DNA from: Trichostrongylus colubriformis
Lineage: Eukaryota > Nematoda > Chromadorea > Rhabditida > Trichostrongylidae
Reading direction: 5' to 3'
Length of the DNA stretch: 64,000 nucleotides
Assembly: GCA_963978905.1 (NCBI GenBank)
Contig: OZ022256.1
Coordinates: 11,143,501-11,207,500, forward strand
Numbering within the stretch: position 1 is the first letter of the stretch; each line of letters begins with the position of its first letter. A program made the translations under genes and the position numbers. The notes under the pieces were generated by a model that saw only the letters and a program-made list of their open reading frames with translations, ran no database searches and had not been told where the DNA came from. Positions 32,978 to 43,992 of this stretch are shown here, one piece after another.

Positions 32978-33794
32978 TAATCTCGTACGATTTTAGGAGT
33001 CAACGAAGCCTCATCTTTAATGCTTTCGAAAATTTTATTCGTTTTTTCCACTTTTGCTGCTCTGCAGCAGCCTTGACAGCAAATGAGCGGAACATCCCAT
33101 CATCACAGATCCTGGAATGTGCCTCAAACATTTGTGAAAAGCCACATATTCTATGTTCTTATTTGCTTATGTTTGTGTGCCAAGATTTAGTAAGCAGGAG
33201 CAGGATCCGGCTCTCATCTATCGACGATTTATTTATTGATTGATTTGTTTATTTGATACATCGCTAAGACACATCCATCTGGCAGAACAAAATGGAATCC
33301 CGTTTTCTGCCAGTCGGCCGTGACGTGTGCGACGTCGCATGCACCGTCCACCGGCGCGGCTTCCCATTCTGGGTCACAATAGAATCGGCCCACATCTCTT
33401 TCATAGTTTTGACTTTTTCTGAATCAGGACAAGGGCTTGAAGCAGCGCACTTCTGCCATTTCAGACTGGTTCCAACAGAATCAGGTACGTTTATTGGAGC
33501 AGCCAAGCTAGTGGTCTATCCTAAACTTCACTAGACCACTGCGTAGGTCCTGGTCAAAAACCTAATCAGAGGAGCAGCTTAGAATGAAGCAGCAGGTAAT
33601 ATCCGATTTGAAAAACAATGTGAGTCTATCCCTTAATGCTCAGTGAAGTCACCCACTCAATCCGTGCCTCATCGCTGTGACGCTTTGACAGTTATTATTA
33701 TTATTATTATTTACTGCTGGTCAATCACAAAGAAAATAACATAGACGATTTTGAGATAGTACTGTCGATTGACTTGATTTGAATCAATTTTAGT
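32978..33794. other. No recognised gene; ATT microsatellite at 33692-33711
   Basis: Only short frames. A pair of overlapping ~80-codon frames at 33264-33534 has slightly higher GC but no family match. (TTA)n microsatellite at 33692-33711. Confidence 0.4.
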
Positions 33795-33805
33795 ATATTA
33801 AATTG
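33795..33805. repeat. Target-site duplication, left copy
   Basis: ATATTAAATTG, repeated exactly at 37423-37433, immediately outside the two ends of the Penelope-like element. Confidence 0.75.
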
Positions 33806-34108
33806 GAATGATGCTGCCATCTCTGAACTTCATCCGATACTGTCTGATTAGGTGTTGTTGAAGCTCTTGAAATTCCTTTATTTACTGATAAGCTTTCGGC
33901 ATTAATGCCTTCTTCAGATCTTAAATTACAATACTTAACATACAAACAGCTGCATTATGGGTATACATGATTCGAACAAACCAGGACAAAAGAGGAAGGG
34001 GACCTGACAGCGTTAAGAATGAGACGCCGGCCTAACCTTGAGGCAGGAAGAGTATCATTGCTGTTTATGCTATGAGCCTCAAAAGGTCACGTAGCTGGTC
34101 CTTCGCGT

Positions 34109-36799
34109 TTATTTCTGGCCTGATTCTTTTGTCTCCCGTGCTTCCATTATTTTCCTTTCCAGAGGACGTACCAAATTCCTATGGAGAACTTTCACATCAA
34201 ATGATGGAGCATCGTCTCTCGTATGCTTCAATGTACGGTGCCTGGAGAAGCTGCTGTGTGGGTAAGCAGCGGGATTGACCAGTGCTCTTCTGTGCTCATC
34301 AAGACGAATCTTTAGGGATCTCGCGGGCTCCCCCACATATTTATCCCACATCTCCTGCACCGAATCATGTGGACGGTGCCTTGGAACTCGCAAATTTTCT
34401 CAGATACACAGTATCGACAAGAGAATACGCCACACCAATTTCGTAGATTCGTGATGCTGTGAGGAGGTCCTCCAGCGAGGGAAAAGGGCGAAAAACCAGT
34501 CGTATTCCCAACTTCCCATACGACTGGTTTTTCGCCCTTCGTGGGAATGCTTCGCAAGATGGTTCACCTCCCGTGCCATTCTATCATTAACGAAAGCACT
34601 ATGAGAGTTATTCCATATGTTGTTTTGAACGGGACCCATGTTCTTGCATTTCTTCCGCAGTATCCGTTGCTTTCTAGTATGCTTTCGATTTGAGCATCCA
34701 CCTCTGGGTCCCTTTGCGTCCCAAGCTTCTCATTCGTTTTCAAGGGATTTCGCACGACGTTTGCCTTCATATATGTAGGATGAGCACTCCTGGAATGCAA
34801 TAAGATGTTCGAGGAGGCACTCTTTCTATACCACAACCATTCCTTGCGACCTTCACGACGCACTTTCGTGTTGAGGAACGGTAAACAACCATCCCTCCCT
34901 GGCTCTTCTCTGGTGAAGGCAGTGTTCGTATTGTACGAATTCAGTCTCTTTAAGATTCCCCCAAGATCTTCTTCCGTAGCTCCAAAAAAGGAAACGTCAT
35001 CAATATAGCGTTTGTAGAACAGAATTCCACTGGATAATGATGAGTTCTCATGTGGTTCAGAAAGATGACTGCTAACAAAGGAGCGATACGATTACCCATG
35101 GCTAGGCCTCTCTTTTGCTTCTTAAAGGTGTTGTCAAAGCAAAATATGTTGCATTCCAGTGTCGCTTCGATGAGATCCTTTATTTCGTTTGCAGAGAGTC
35201 CCATAGTCGAAACGTGGTCGCGATTTTCCTCCGGAAGAGATATAGCAGCTTCCACTGTGTCTGCATTATTCACATTCGTATATAAGGACACTACATCGAA
35301 GCTAGCGTAAAAGGCTGACGTCGGTACTTGACAACGCTGAAGGGAATATATAAATTCATCGACGTTGATAACTTGTGCTCCCACGTACCGCGAAAGTGGT
35401 GACTGAATCCGAACCAAAAGCCAGCTTAGTCCGTCCGCTGAACCACCACAGGAAGCGATAATCGGCCTTGTCTTTATTTCGTTCACTGAGAGGGATAATG
35501 TATCTACCGTCGGAGGAATCTTATGCGTCTTCACCAAATTGTACAGCGTTGGCACAGTTGGAGCCGTGCCGTGCAATCGTCTTGCCATTTCAGAGCACAT
35601 ACGCTTCTTCACTACCGATATGACGACATTCTTCACATTTCTGCATACAGACTCAAACGCTGACCAAGTGCTTTCTTTATGCACAGTGGTATCAGAAAAA
35701 ACTTCCGCGGTGATGGCCTTATCCAGCGATTGAGGCATTACTACGGAAGATCCACACTTGTCTCCCACTGTAAACCTCAATGTATTTTTTGATTGCAGTG
35801 GTTTCTTCACACCTCATCGTTCAGAAGGTGTCAAGTTACAGCGATAAGGTTCATTCATCGCGCTCTGATATATCCGTTGGATGCCATGTTCGAGCATTGT
35901 TATTTTTGTATCAATATCGCGTGAAAAAGGAGGAATTTGTATCGACTTTCCTTCGAAAGGCATTGAAGACATTGACGTTGCATATTGGCTAAGTACGGTT
36001 GGTCCACGATGAATTCTCCAACGCAGCTGGTATGTGAATTGGTGGACTCCACAGAGCGCTGCATCAGTCAGTGCTGTGTTTACCCCTGGTGTTATTACAA
36101 AAGATGGTCCAAGATTTAGAGCTGCCGCCATGTCACTATCAACCTCATTTGTTCCAATAACCACATGTCGTGTTGGTGGGATAGCATTAGTTCTGATGAA
36201 ATGTGGCTGTGCTGAGGACTGTTGACGTCGTCACAAAAGGATGAGTTTTCCTTCAAAGTGTTGATTTTGATCTTCACGTAGTCTGTTGCAAATTCGTTGG
36301 TTTTCTGAAGATACCCTTCGCCAAATCTCCGCACACGGTTGTGACTTTAGTCGATTTCTATGGAAAGCTATTCCACAAATACAGAACGATTTTTGGCGAC
36401 GGCGTTCCGCGACATTTGCATTGAGAAGGGCCATTTTCAAGCTCAGTACTCTCTGATGGACATTGCGGTTGTCTCGGTAGGGGATGCCCGCAAACCTGTT
36501 CGCAACAAATTTGGGAATATGCGCTCACGCTTACACGTTAACAGGAATTTAAGTGATGCATTATGACATACAGCGTGCTGGTGGAGGGTCACGTATTGTA
36601 GTAAGATAGCGAAAAGTTCCCGAGAAATGTTATATCGACTCTGCAGGAATTTTAGATATGGAATGATGCCGCTATCTCCGAGCTTCATCCGATACCGTTT
36701 GATTAGGTGTTGTTGAAGCTCATGAATTTCTTTATTTACTGATAAGCTTTCGGCATTAATGCCTTCTTCAGATCTTAAATTACAGTACTTCACATACAA
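34109..36799 (-). pseudogene. Penelope-like reverse transcriptase / GIY-YIG protein
   Basis: N-terminal part: ELQQHLIKRYRMKLGDSGII (about 36720) and LNLGPSFVITPGVNTALTDA (about 36110-36060). RT core: TLYNLVKTHKIPPTVDTLSL (about 35520), TRPIIASCGGSADGLSWLL (about 35460), SFDVVSLYTNV (motif A, about 35300), KKQKRGLAMGNRIAPLLAVI (motif B, about 35100), then after a frameshift RYIDDVSFFGATEEDLGG with catalytic YIDD at 34996-35007. C-terminal endonuclease: KYVGEPARSLKIRLDEHRRA (about 34335), consistent with the YIGE core of GIY-YIG nucleases. Frameshifts occur near 35812, 35030 and 34345, and a hairpin is inserted at 34484-34539. In active elements the RT copies the RNA at a nick made by the endonuclease. 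Confidence 0.85.
34484..34539. repeat. Hairpin inserted in the PLE coding region (22-bp arms)
   Basis: Arms 34484-34505 and 34518-34539 are perfect reverse complements around a 12-base loop, between the RT and GIY-YIG coding parts. Confidence 0.95.
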
Positions 36800-37025
36800 A
36801 CAACTGCATCATGGTATACATAAACCGAACAAACCAGGACAGAGAAGGAAGGGGACCTGACGGCGTGCTGATGGGGGTTAAGAATGAGACGCCGGTCTAA
36901 CCTTGAGGCAGGATGGGTATCATTGCTGATTATGCTATGAGCCTCAAAAAGGTCACGTAGCTCCTCCTTCGCGTTTATATCTGGCCTGATTCTTTGTATC
37001 TCCTGTGCTTCCATTATTTAACTTT
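36657..37025. repeat. PLE 5' pseudo-LTR (direct copy)
   Basis: Same sequence and orientation as 33806-34165, including AAGCTTTCGGCATTAATGCC and CAAACCAGGACA. It also duplicates the codons at the end of the PLE ORF. This copy has fewer losses than the 3' one, so the original C-terminus is better preserved here. Confidence 0.9.
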
Positions 37026-37422
37026 CCAGGCACCCTACATTGAAGCATACGAGGGAGGATGCTCCATCATTTGATGTGAAAGTTCTCCATGGGAATTTGG
37101 TACGTCCCCTGGAAGGGAAGATAATGGAAGCACGGGAGATGCAAAGAATCAGGCCACAAATAAACGCGAAGGAGGAGCTACGTGACCTTTTGAGGCTCAT
37201 AGCATAATCAGTAATATACCCTTCCTGCCTCAAGGTTAGACAGGCGTCTCATTCTCAACCCCCACCAGCACGCCGACAGGTCCCCTTCCTTCTCTGTCCT
37301 GGTTGATTCGGTTTATGTATACCCATAATGCAGTTGTTTATATGTTAAGTATTGTAATTTAAGAAAAGCTTATCAGTAAATGAAGGAATTTCAAAAGCTT
37401 CAACAACACCTAATCAAACAGA
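37026..37422. repeat. PLE terminal repeat, inverted copy
   Basis: Reverse complement of the terminal repeat, joined head-to-head to the direct copy at 37025/37026 and ending at the target duplication. Confidence 0.9.
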
Positions 37423-37433
37423 ATATTAAATTG
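37423..37433. repeat. Target-site duplication, right copy
   Basis: ATATTAAATTG, identical to 33795-33805. Confidence 0.75.
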
Positions 37434-37872
37434 ATAAAAAGCATATGGGTGGGTATTCGCTGGTATAATCCATCTGCCCCGAACTTTAATGTGGAAACTC
37501 ATGATTGGAAAGGCATGTGAGACGGGGGGGGGGGGGGTGGGCATCAGAAAGGGCCAGTCATAGTTCCACGTTTGTCTATTCATTTATATATTCCATATTG
37601 TAATATTCACAGAAGGGAGCCATTACCCAGGAAAACGTCAAATAATGTGATAATGACACAGTTCGAAATAATGTGTGACAATAAACCAGCCTTTTTCTGT
37701 GCTACTTTTACACACCTGCTCGTTGAGTTGCTTGTAGCTGTATAAGCCAGTTATGGCCAATTGAATCTCTTGGAAGGCTTGGCCACTTTCGCATACTATC
37801 AGTAAAATATACATTTCACATTTACATTTTACATTTTATTCGCCAGTTCAATATTATTACAATATCTGGCGC

Positions 37873-39031
37873 TCAGATCAGATCCATCCAGTCTTTCTTC
37901 GTCATTGATCTTGATTTTCGTTGCCAATTTCGGGATCCTAATGTGTTGTGTAGCATGTCTCGCCATCTCGCTTTCGGTCTCCCTGTTTTTCTCTGTGAAT
38001 AAGAGCACCACTCTATTATCTGTTGTGACCATTTATTATCACTGGAATTTGCTAGCTTCCAAGCATATTTCCACTTTCTTAACTTGGCGGTTTCGATCAA
38101 GTCTTCAAGTTTAGTGACACTTCGAGGCCACTCATTCGTCTTCTTACTTTTTAGACATACTCCAACCATTTTCCGTTCCATTCTTCGCTGTGCCACTGCG
38201 AGTCTTTGCATGTACATCTTTGTATGAATCCATGTTTCGGATCCGTATATCATGGAAGGTAGAACGCAACGGTTAAAGAGCTTTCTTTTGAATCGCATTT
38301 CCACTCTCTTGGATGTTAGAAAGTTTTATATCGGTAGAAGATGACCCATCCAGCACGGATTCTGCGAGCTATCTCCTTGGAAAATGCGTGGTCAATGGTG
38401 ACCTCCTGTCCGAAATATACGAATGATTCTACGTTATCCACAGGTTTCGCTCTGAGAGTAATTGATGCGGAAGAGATCGCCATAATTTTTGTTTTCGAGT
38501 CGCTTATCTTTAGACCACATCTGGAAGATTGCTGGTCTACATCGTCAATAATGGACTGTAGCTCTTGTTCGGAGTTCGCAATTAGCACCACATCATCTGC
38601 GAATCTGGGGTTTGTTCACCGTTTTCCATTTATCGATATCCCAAATTCGTCCCATGATAGTTGTCGAAATACATGCTCGAGAGTGGCCGTGAAAAGCTTC
38701 GGAAAGACTGTGTTTCTTTGTCGTACGCCTCGATAGATGTTTATTGGAACTTTGGTTACACCAACTTTGATTGAGGATCAAGCGTCGCAGTATATTTGTC
38801 ATAGAAGTTCGATAAGCTTGCTATCAACTCCTTGTGCTTGTAGAGCTGTCCATGGAGCATTCATTTCTATTGCGTCGAAGGCTTTTTCGTAGTCGATGAA
38901 TGCAATAAAGACTGGTATGTATCTTATATTCGACACTTCTTTCGATCAGCTCGTTCAAAGCATGCAAATGATCAATCGTTGAATATCCCCTTCGAAAGCC
39001 GGCTTGTTGTGGGGGCTGTTCCCGTCCAAGG
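37873..39031 (-). pseudogene. RTE reverse transcriptase, part 2 and C-terminus
   Basis: From 39031 downward: QQAGFRRGYSTIDHLHALNE, then FIDYEKAFDAIEMNAPWTAL (RT motif A, after a frameshift), VPINIYRGVRQRNTVFPKLF (motif B), PRFADDVVLIANSEQELQS (motif C, FADD intact at 38592-38603), YFGQEVTID, and the C-terminal block PKARWRDMLHNTLGSRNWQR ending at a stop at 37873. Two stops (near 38805-38770) and at least two frameshifts disable it. Confidence 0.8.
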
Positions 39032-39033
39032 TA

Positions 39034-39925
39034 TTAGGTTGATTCATAATAAATCGGACAAATGGTAGTGATGATTTCTAGAGATCATAACTCAGTAAAG
39101 AATTAACGAAAATGGACGCGCGAGGTACCGTTGGAATGAGTATGAAAAGCTCTTCAAAGTACCGCAAAATAATCACTCCAAAGTAAATTCATTCCGCCAC
39201 AATGCCGCACGATTTCAAGCGGTCCAGAGACCACATCCGCAATGTCATACTATTTATATCGCTATCTGGCCAGGAACCCGCGGATATCGGCATGCGTCTG
39301 ATAGAAGTTCACAAGGAGCATGCCCCCGGCAGAAGTACACTGTAGTTGTAGCATTCGAAGTTTGCGTCAGGCGATCAGGCGACTATTCCATCGAAGACGA
39401 AAACCGCGGTTGGTGGAGCGTACACGGCGTAGAGTACTGGGAGCAGCTCGATGAAGGTACCACAGTATCCGCCAACGTCTACGTTCGTCAATTACGAGAA
39501 CTGAAGGCCAATGTCCAAAGTTCGCTACGGCGGCGGTCACATGTCTACATCCAGCACGACAACGTGTCTACTTCCACAGGATCGACCAAGGCCGAGCTGC
39601 TGTCGTACAGTTGGACCGTACTTCTATACCCACCGTACTCCCCAGACCTGGCCCCTTCAGATTTCCACCTTTTCTCCCACAGCCAACGCCACCTGGACGG
39701 CCAAGATTCAAAACTCGCGACGAGGTCAAGGCGGCACTCGGCAACTTCTTCGAGCTCCAGCTTCCGGCCTTCTGCAGCAAGGGCATCCATGATCTGCCTA
39801 TACCGTGGCAGAAGGTCATCGATAAAGATGGAGTATATTTCAAGTGAATCCCTGTTGTCGTAAAAACGTTGTACGACAATGATTAAAAATGGTGAATTTG
39901 TCCGATTTATTATGAATCAACTTAA
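39034..39925 (+). mobile_element. Internally deleted mariner inserted in the RTE element
   Basis: Terminal inverted repeats of about 30 bp, TTAGGTTGATTCATAATAAA on the left and its inverted match at 39896-39925 (one difference), are flanked by TA on both sides (39032-39033 and 39926-39927), the mariner target duplication. At 892 bp it is well short of the ~1.3 kb of complete elements. The plus-strand transposase remnant joins an N-terminal SGDYSIEDENRG block (about 39370) to YPPYSPDLAPSDFHLF (about 39628) and KGIHDLPIPWQKVIDKDGVYF before a stop at 39845. Most of the HTH2 and central catalytic region is therefore deleted. Confidence 0.85.
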
Positions 39926-39939
39926 TATTTTCAACTCTC

Positions 39940-40500
39940 CTACATATCGACTTTGTGAGTGCTTTGTACAGAACAGATAAAAGCGAAATTGGACGGTAAT
40001 TCTTTAGCTCCAGCAAATCATTTTTTTTTGTGCAGAAGAATTGTTATAGAGTCGGCGAAACCGTCTGGTGTTGTAGTACTAGCGAGACAACGGTTCCACA
40101 GTTCTGTGATTAACGGAAGCAAGTGCGTCAATCCCAATTGTAGCATTTCTACCGTAACGTGATCTAGGCCAGGTGATGTACCCTTTTTCATCGACATAAT
40201 TGCTTCTTCAACTTCACTTTAAAGAAATGGAGGGCGATGCCGATATTCATCTTTGAATGGAACAAAGTCCACATCAACCGTAGAGCGGTATAACTGTTCA
40301 TAGAGTTGCTTCACACAGTTGGTGATTTCTCCCTTGGTATCGCATATATTTCCTCTTTCATCTCTCAGCTGGAACAAATGCCTTCTTCCCAACGAAGTCA
40401 CATGCTTAATTTTCCTCAGACTACTCCAACTGCTCTCTCGACGACTTGATAATGATGCCGACGGATATTTTCTCGTATCAGTTTCCTTAATAATTTGCAA
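39940..40500 (-). pseudogene. RTE reverse transcriptase, part 1
   Basis: The minus strand reads RHLFQLRDERGNICDTKGEI and VKQLYEQLYRST (about 40390-40280), then NYRPISLLSVLYKALTKSIC (about 39998-39940), the first RT blocks, ending where the mariner is inserted. Several frame changes. Confidence 0.7.
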
Positions 40501-40640
40501 GTCTCAGTGTACATCAGCTGGTCGATTGTTGTTGAGACTTTCAGGTTATGTCTAGTTCGCATAAAAGTTAGCGTAACTGCTGACAAATAGCCCTCCGTTT
40601 CTTGGTATTCGTGGCTACCCCTGCTGATCTTCTGATATAA

Positions 40641-41855
40641 TTACAAATTTCTGTGTATCCGTTTGCGAACTAGAAAGTCTTGAGGGACGACTGCACTTTC
40701 TCTTCGAAATAGATGAGGATTAAGGGTTGCACGTACACATGTTCGCCTGCTTCTTGCACGATGTCGTCTTCCATGTTTCAGTGCGGTACTGTTAACCCTC
40801 AATACTCCTCTCAGCAGACGGTGATCCGTTGCAAACTCAGTTGTTCTTGTTCTGACATTCTTGAAATTTGTGTGCTTGCAAGCTAAAATATGATCGATGC
40901 AGTTCAGTATATTACCACTTGGAGATCTCCGAGTCCATTTCTTTCCATTCCGTGCTTTAAAGAAACTAGCTGACGCTTTCAATTCATATCCTTCGCAAAA
41001 GTTCACTAGTAACTGTTCTCTTTCGTTTCTTTCGTCACCGTAGCCGGAGGGTCCCATCGACTTCTCCAGAGCGCTCTTTTTCCTCCCTATTTTTGCATTG
41101 AAATCTCCGAGAGCTACTAGGTGTACGACATCGTTGCACTGCTCCTTTTTTGGTCCCATCTTTTTCCCTTGTCCACACTTTATTTTCGACACTATTTCTC
41201 TCAATGATTCCGTGAACTCCTCGTATTCATCATCTTGAGGGTGGCAATTATTTGATGAGGAAGGAGCGTATATTGATAAGAACCGAATCAAAGTATGGCG
41301 AGACAATCTTACATCCAGACGAGAAACTCTTTCTCCTTCCTTCGAAAAAGAATCAGTAAGTGGAATCATGCGATTATTTACTAAAAAGCCTGTACCGGAT
41401 TTCGCTTGACTGTCTTCAGGACCAGCGTAATATAGCCGGTAGTCAGATTCTTTGAGGTCCCTGCATCCAGTTCCCCTCCATCGAAGTTCGGTGAGAGCTA
41501 GGATGTCAATATACGTCTTCTTCAAAGCTTCTTGCAATTCTAGTGAGCGCTCCCTGGTTGCTAATCTCCTTACGTTGAACCTTGCTACTTGAATAAGATC
41601 CGATCCAAGGTGGAACTTACCTGACCCTGCCGTTCCATTGCTTCCTGGGTCAGAGGGCATCTTCTCTAATGGATCTTTGGAGAGCGGGTAGTGAACCGAC
41701 CGCTCACTAAGCCGACACTGGAGAGAGTCCATCAGTAAAATATATTTTCTTAAATCTTCACCCTGCATCTTACTTAACTGAGATACTATGTTCCATCGGT
41801 CGAAAAATGCCTCCGAAATACAAAAAAATTGAAAAAGACGTGTGCATACATGCAA
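40641..41855 (-). pseudogene. RTE AP-type endonuclease, intact frame of 404 codons
   Basis: The longest open frame in the window. Motifs in order: FNVRRLATRERSLELQEALK (about 41580), ILALTELRWRG (about 41500, catalytic TE), GTGFLVNNRMIPL (about 41390), FLSIYAPSS (about 41278), LVALGDFNAKIGRKK (about 41116, GDFN), NILNCIDHILA (about 40915, IDHI) and FATDHRLLRGVLRV (about 40837, DHRL). All catalytic residues are present, so this domain could still fold, but the downstream RT is broken. The Met at 41855 may not be the native start. Confidence 0.8.
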
Positions 41856-41978
41856 AAGTCATGGTCAAAATCTAGACGCTTTTCTACGACACTTTTGACC
41901 GTTACTGTAGCATAAAGAAAAGGGAATGGCAGTAAGACAATCAGGGAGAAGCAAGTGTCAGTGTTAGCCGAAATCTAA

Positions 41979-42693
41979 CAAGGGAGGGTCATCAGGTCAG
42001 TCCGGCCTTTTGCGATGGGATGTATACCACTGTACTCGTCTTGGGACGAGAAACTCAAATCTGCCTTCCAAATTTGCGAAACGATTCTGTGAGCAAAGTT
42101 ATGAAGGGTAGTCTCCCGACATGGTCGACTCTCTCTCTCGCATGTTCGCATGAGTGGACGTGGAATGCCAGCATAGCAAAGTGAGTTGTGGTGTAATGGA
42201 TATGATGGTTGTTTCACAGGAGATGGATCGCAGGTTCGGATGCTTTGTGCGACTGCTCTTTTGCTTTTTCTTCCTTCAGCTCATATGAACCCAGAAAGTG
42301 CGTATTAGTAAGTATTTGAAAGGTTTACCTCTTCATTCAACATCAAGAGGGGACAAAATTTCACGTTTCCTGATTTATGCATTTTTTCAAGACTTTCATT
42401 TATAGAGGGCATGTGGTACGTTATATCCTGTAGACTTGAACAGAGCGCACAGTTGTACAGATAAGTATGTGGTATAAGGTGACGTAGCGTTGTCTAGCAG
42501 AGAATTCCACGTCCACTCATGCGAACATGCGAGAGAGAGAGAGTCGACCATGTCGGGAGACCACCCTTCATAACTTTGCTCACAGAATCGTTTCGCAAAT
42601 TTGGAAGGCAGATTTGAGTTTCTCGTCCCAAGACGAGTACAGTGGTATACATCCCATCGCAAAAGGCCGGACTGACCTGATGACCCTCCCTTG
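41979..42693. mobile_element. MITE with ~190-bp TIRs and TAA target duplication (PIF/Harbinger-like)
   Basis: Left arm 41979-42166 and right arm 42504-42693 are nearly exact inverted copies starting CAAGGGAGGGTCATCAGGTC. TAA flanks both ends (41976-41978, 42694-42696); 3-bp TWA duplications are typical of PIF/Harbinger elements. No transposase. The 337-bp interior contains TGGTGTAATGG (42190-42200) and GCAGGTTCGGATGC (42230-42243), which resemble RNA polymerase III A and B boxes. Confidence 0.8.
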
Positions 42694-42696
42694 TAA

Positions 42697-43247
42697 GTAG
42701 AAGTCATAGGGAACAGACCGTGAATCTGACAGATTATCCCCCATATATGATATGAGTTAGGTGAGCATGCAGCAGTCAAGGGAAGATCCTACTATAGCAG
42801 TATAGTCTAGAAAACCTTAAATACGATGGTTGGGGTAATGTAAGCTATGCGGAACCTCTGAAGTAACTCATACAAACAAAACTGAAACTGAGGGTGACAG
42901 AAGCCCACATGTGGCGAAATCTCCGGAGAAAGGACCCATCCCACGAGCTTTGCAGGAGAGCGGGGTTCTAACAGGCTCCGCCTATCATAATAGGGGTCGA
43001 CATTGCCGAATGATGACTATGGCGTACAGTCAGAAGAGTGGTAGTAGACTGCCGCTTATCGTGTCGCATTGCTGCCGCATCGATCGAAATTACGTTGTGC
43101 GTGACGTGTCGGCCTTCGCGACGAAAACGTCCACTTGCAAATATCAAAGATTGAAATGAATGAGGCACCTGAAATACCCCGACAGCTGCCTTCAGAAAGA
43201 ACCAGAAAGAACGAAAGCTTTCGATGGGAACGTTCTCCACTATGGCC
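42697..43247. other. Unique left flank of the array, no recognised gene
   Basis: Short frames only. Homology to the array unit begins at 43248 with ACGGCGGGAGCTGTGATATC. Confidence 0.5.
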
Positions 43248-43823
43248 ACGGCGGGAGCTGTGATATCCCAGTAATGCTAAAATGTGCCTTTGAAGACACA
43301 CTCCGCCATAATCATATTAGCTATCGAACTCGCTTTTGTAGGTAGATACTGTGGTAGCCATCCGGGCTTTACTCTTTTAGCGCCGCCATTGCACGTCCTC
43401 ACAGCGTCAAGCCCGCTCGAATCCTCTCTGATACCGCCCACCCACTATGAACCACACTTGGTATTAGATATAGCATTTTATAACGTGGCGTTTACGTGAC
43501 AAAGGAGGCTTACCAGTGGTGATGATATAATAAGATAAGCCACAAATTGCTATGGTTAAGGTAACGTCAGCAGGGCAATACAAGTGATATCGTTGAATTG
43601 TGAGTGACACCATCAAGTAGTTCCCTCCACGCTACATTTCTCGTGCAAGGTCTGTAGTCAGGCAGTCTCGTATTCGGTGTTGTCATGGGTTTTCGTTCGT
43701 TTTCTTCTCTCTCTGTTAAGTAAGTAAGATTTTGTGTTTTACTGTTTTTTATTTTTGTAAAATACTCCTTAAAATGTTGCCGCTATGTCATTGGTTAATG
43801 TATTTTTCTCTAATTGAAACACT

Positions 43824-43983
43824 TTCCCGAACTCAGAATAGTTCACAACAGGCCAGCGTCGAATTTGCCCGAGAAGTGGACTACAAGAGTTTGCGCTTTG
43901 CAATTTTCCTCCTTACCGGATCAGACTACTTCTCTAAAGTGGGTAATAGCAGTATCGACTTTGTCGTAGAAAATTGTTGTTAA
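43824..43983 (+). other. Candidate plus-strand coding stretch convergent with the ShK gene
   Basis: After a possible acceptor (TTCACAACAG, ending 43852) the plus strand is open to a TAA at 43981-43983 and reads EFAREVDYKSLRFAIFLLTG, then SDYFSKVGNSSIDF, ending 7 bp before the stop codon of the ShK gene on the other strand. An upstream TTG-only start makes a free-standing gene unlikely. It repeats in every unit; in unit 5 one codon changes Ser to Arg. No family recognised. Confidence 0.15.
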
Positions 43984-43986
43984 TGT

Positions 43987-43992
43987 TTATTA
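43987..43992 (-). terminator. Poly(A) signal overlapping the ShK stop codon
   Basis: The minus strand reads AGTAATAAAC: AATAAA shares its first three bases with the end of the TAA stop region, so the 3' UTR must be only about 10-25 nt. Present at the same place in all six complete units. Confidence 0.55.

Larger units (their letters stand above)
33806..37422 (-). mobile_element. Penelope-like element (EN+ PLE), end to end
   Basis: A minus-strand element encodes a PLE reverse transcriptase followed by a GIY-YIG-type endonuclease. It carries the terminal repeats typical of Penelope elements: a copy at the 3' end (33806-34255), a direct copy at the 5' end (36657-37025), and an adjoining inverted copy (37026-37422). 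An 11-bp direct repeat flanks the whole. This head-to-head pseudo-LTR layout with a tail is a known property of the group. The coding frame has several indels, so the copy is probably inactive, but it is structurally complete. Confidence 0.85.
37811..41860 (-). mobile_element. RTE-type LINE with a nested mariner
   Basis: A minus-strand element with one endonuclease-RT ORF, ending in an ATG-rich 3' tail (plus-strand ATTTACATTTTACATTTTA at 37819-37837) as RTE elements often do. The 5' end lies near 41860 but no target duplication was found. The coding region is interrupted by an 892-bp mariner at 39034-39925. Removing it rejoins the RT reading, between a block ending RRVEN on one side and GREQPPQQAGFRRG on the other. 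It is a different subfamily from the plus-strand RTE relic at 5.4-8.7 kb. Confidence 0.8.

Noticed and set aside
43284..43499. Plus-strand 71-codon frame at the start of each unit
   Set aside because: It begins with GTG, has no recognisable motif or splice context, and is probably chance.
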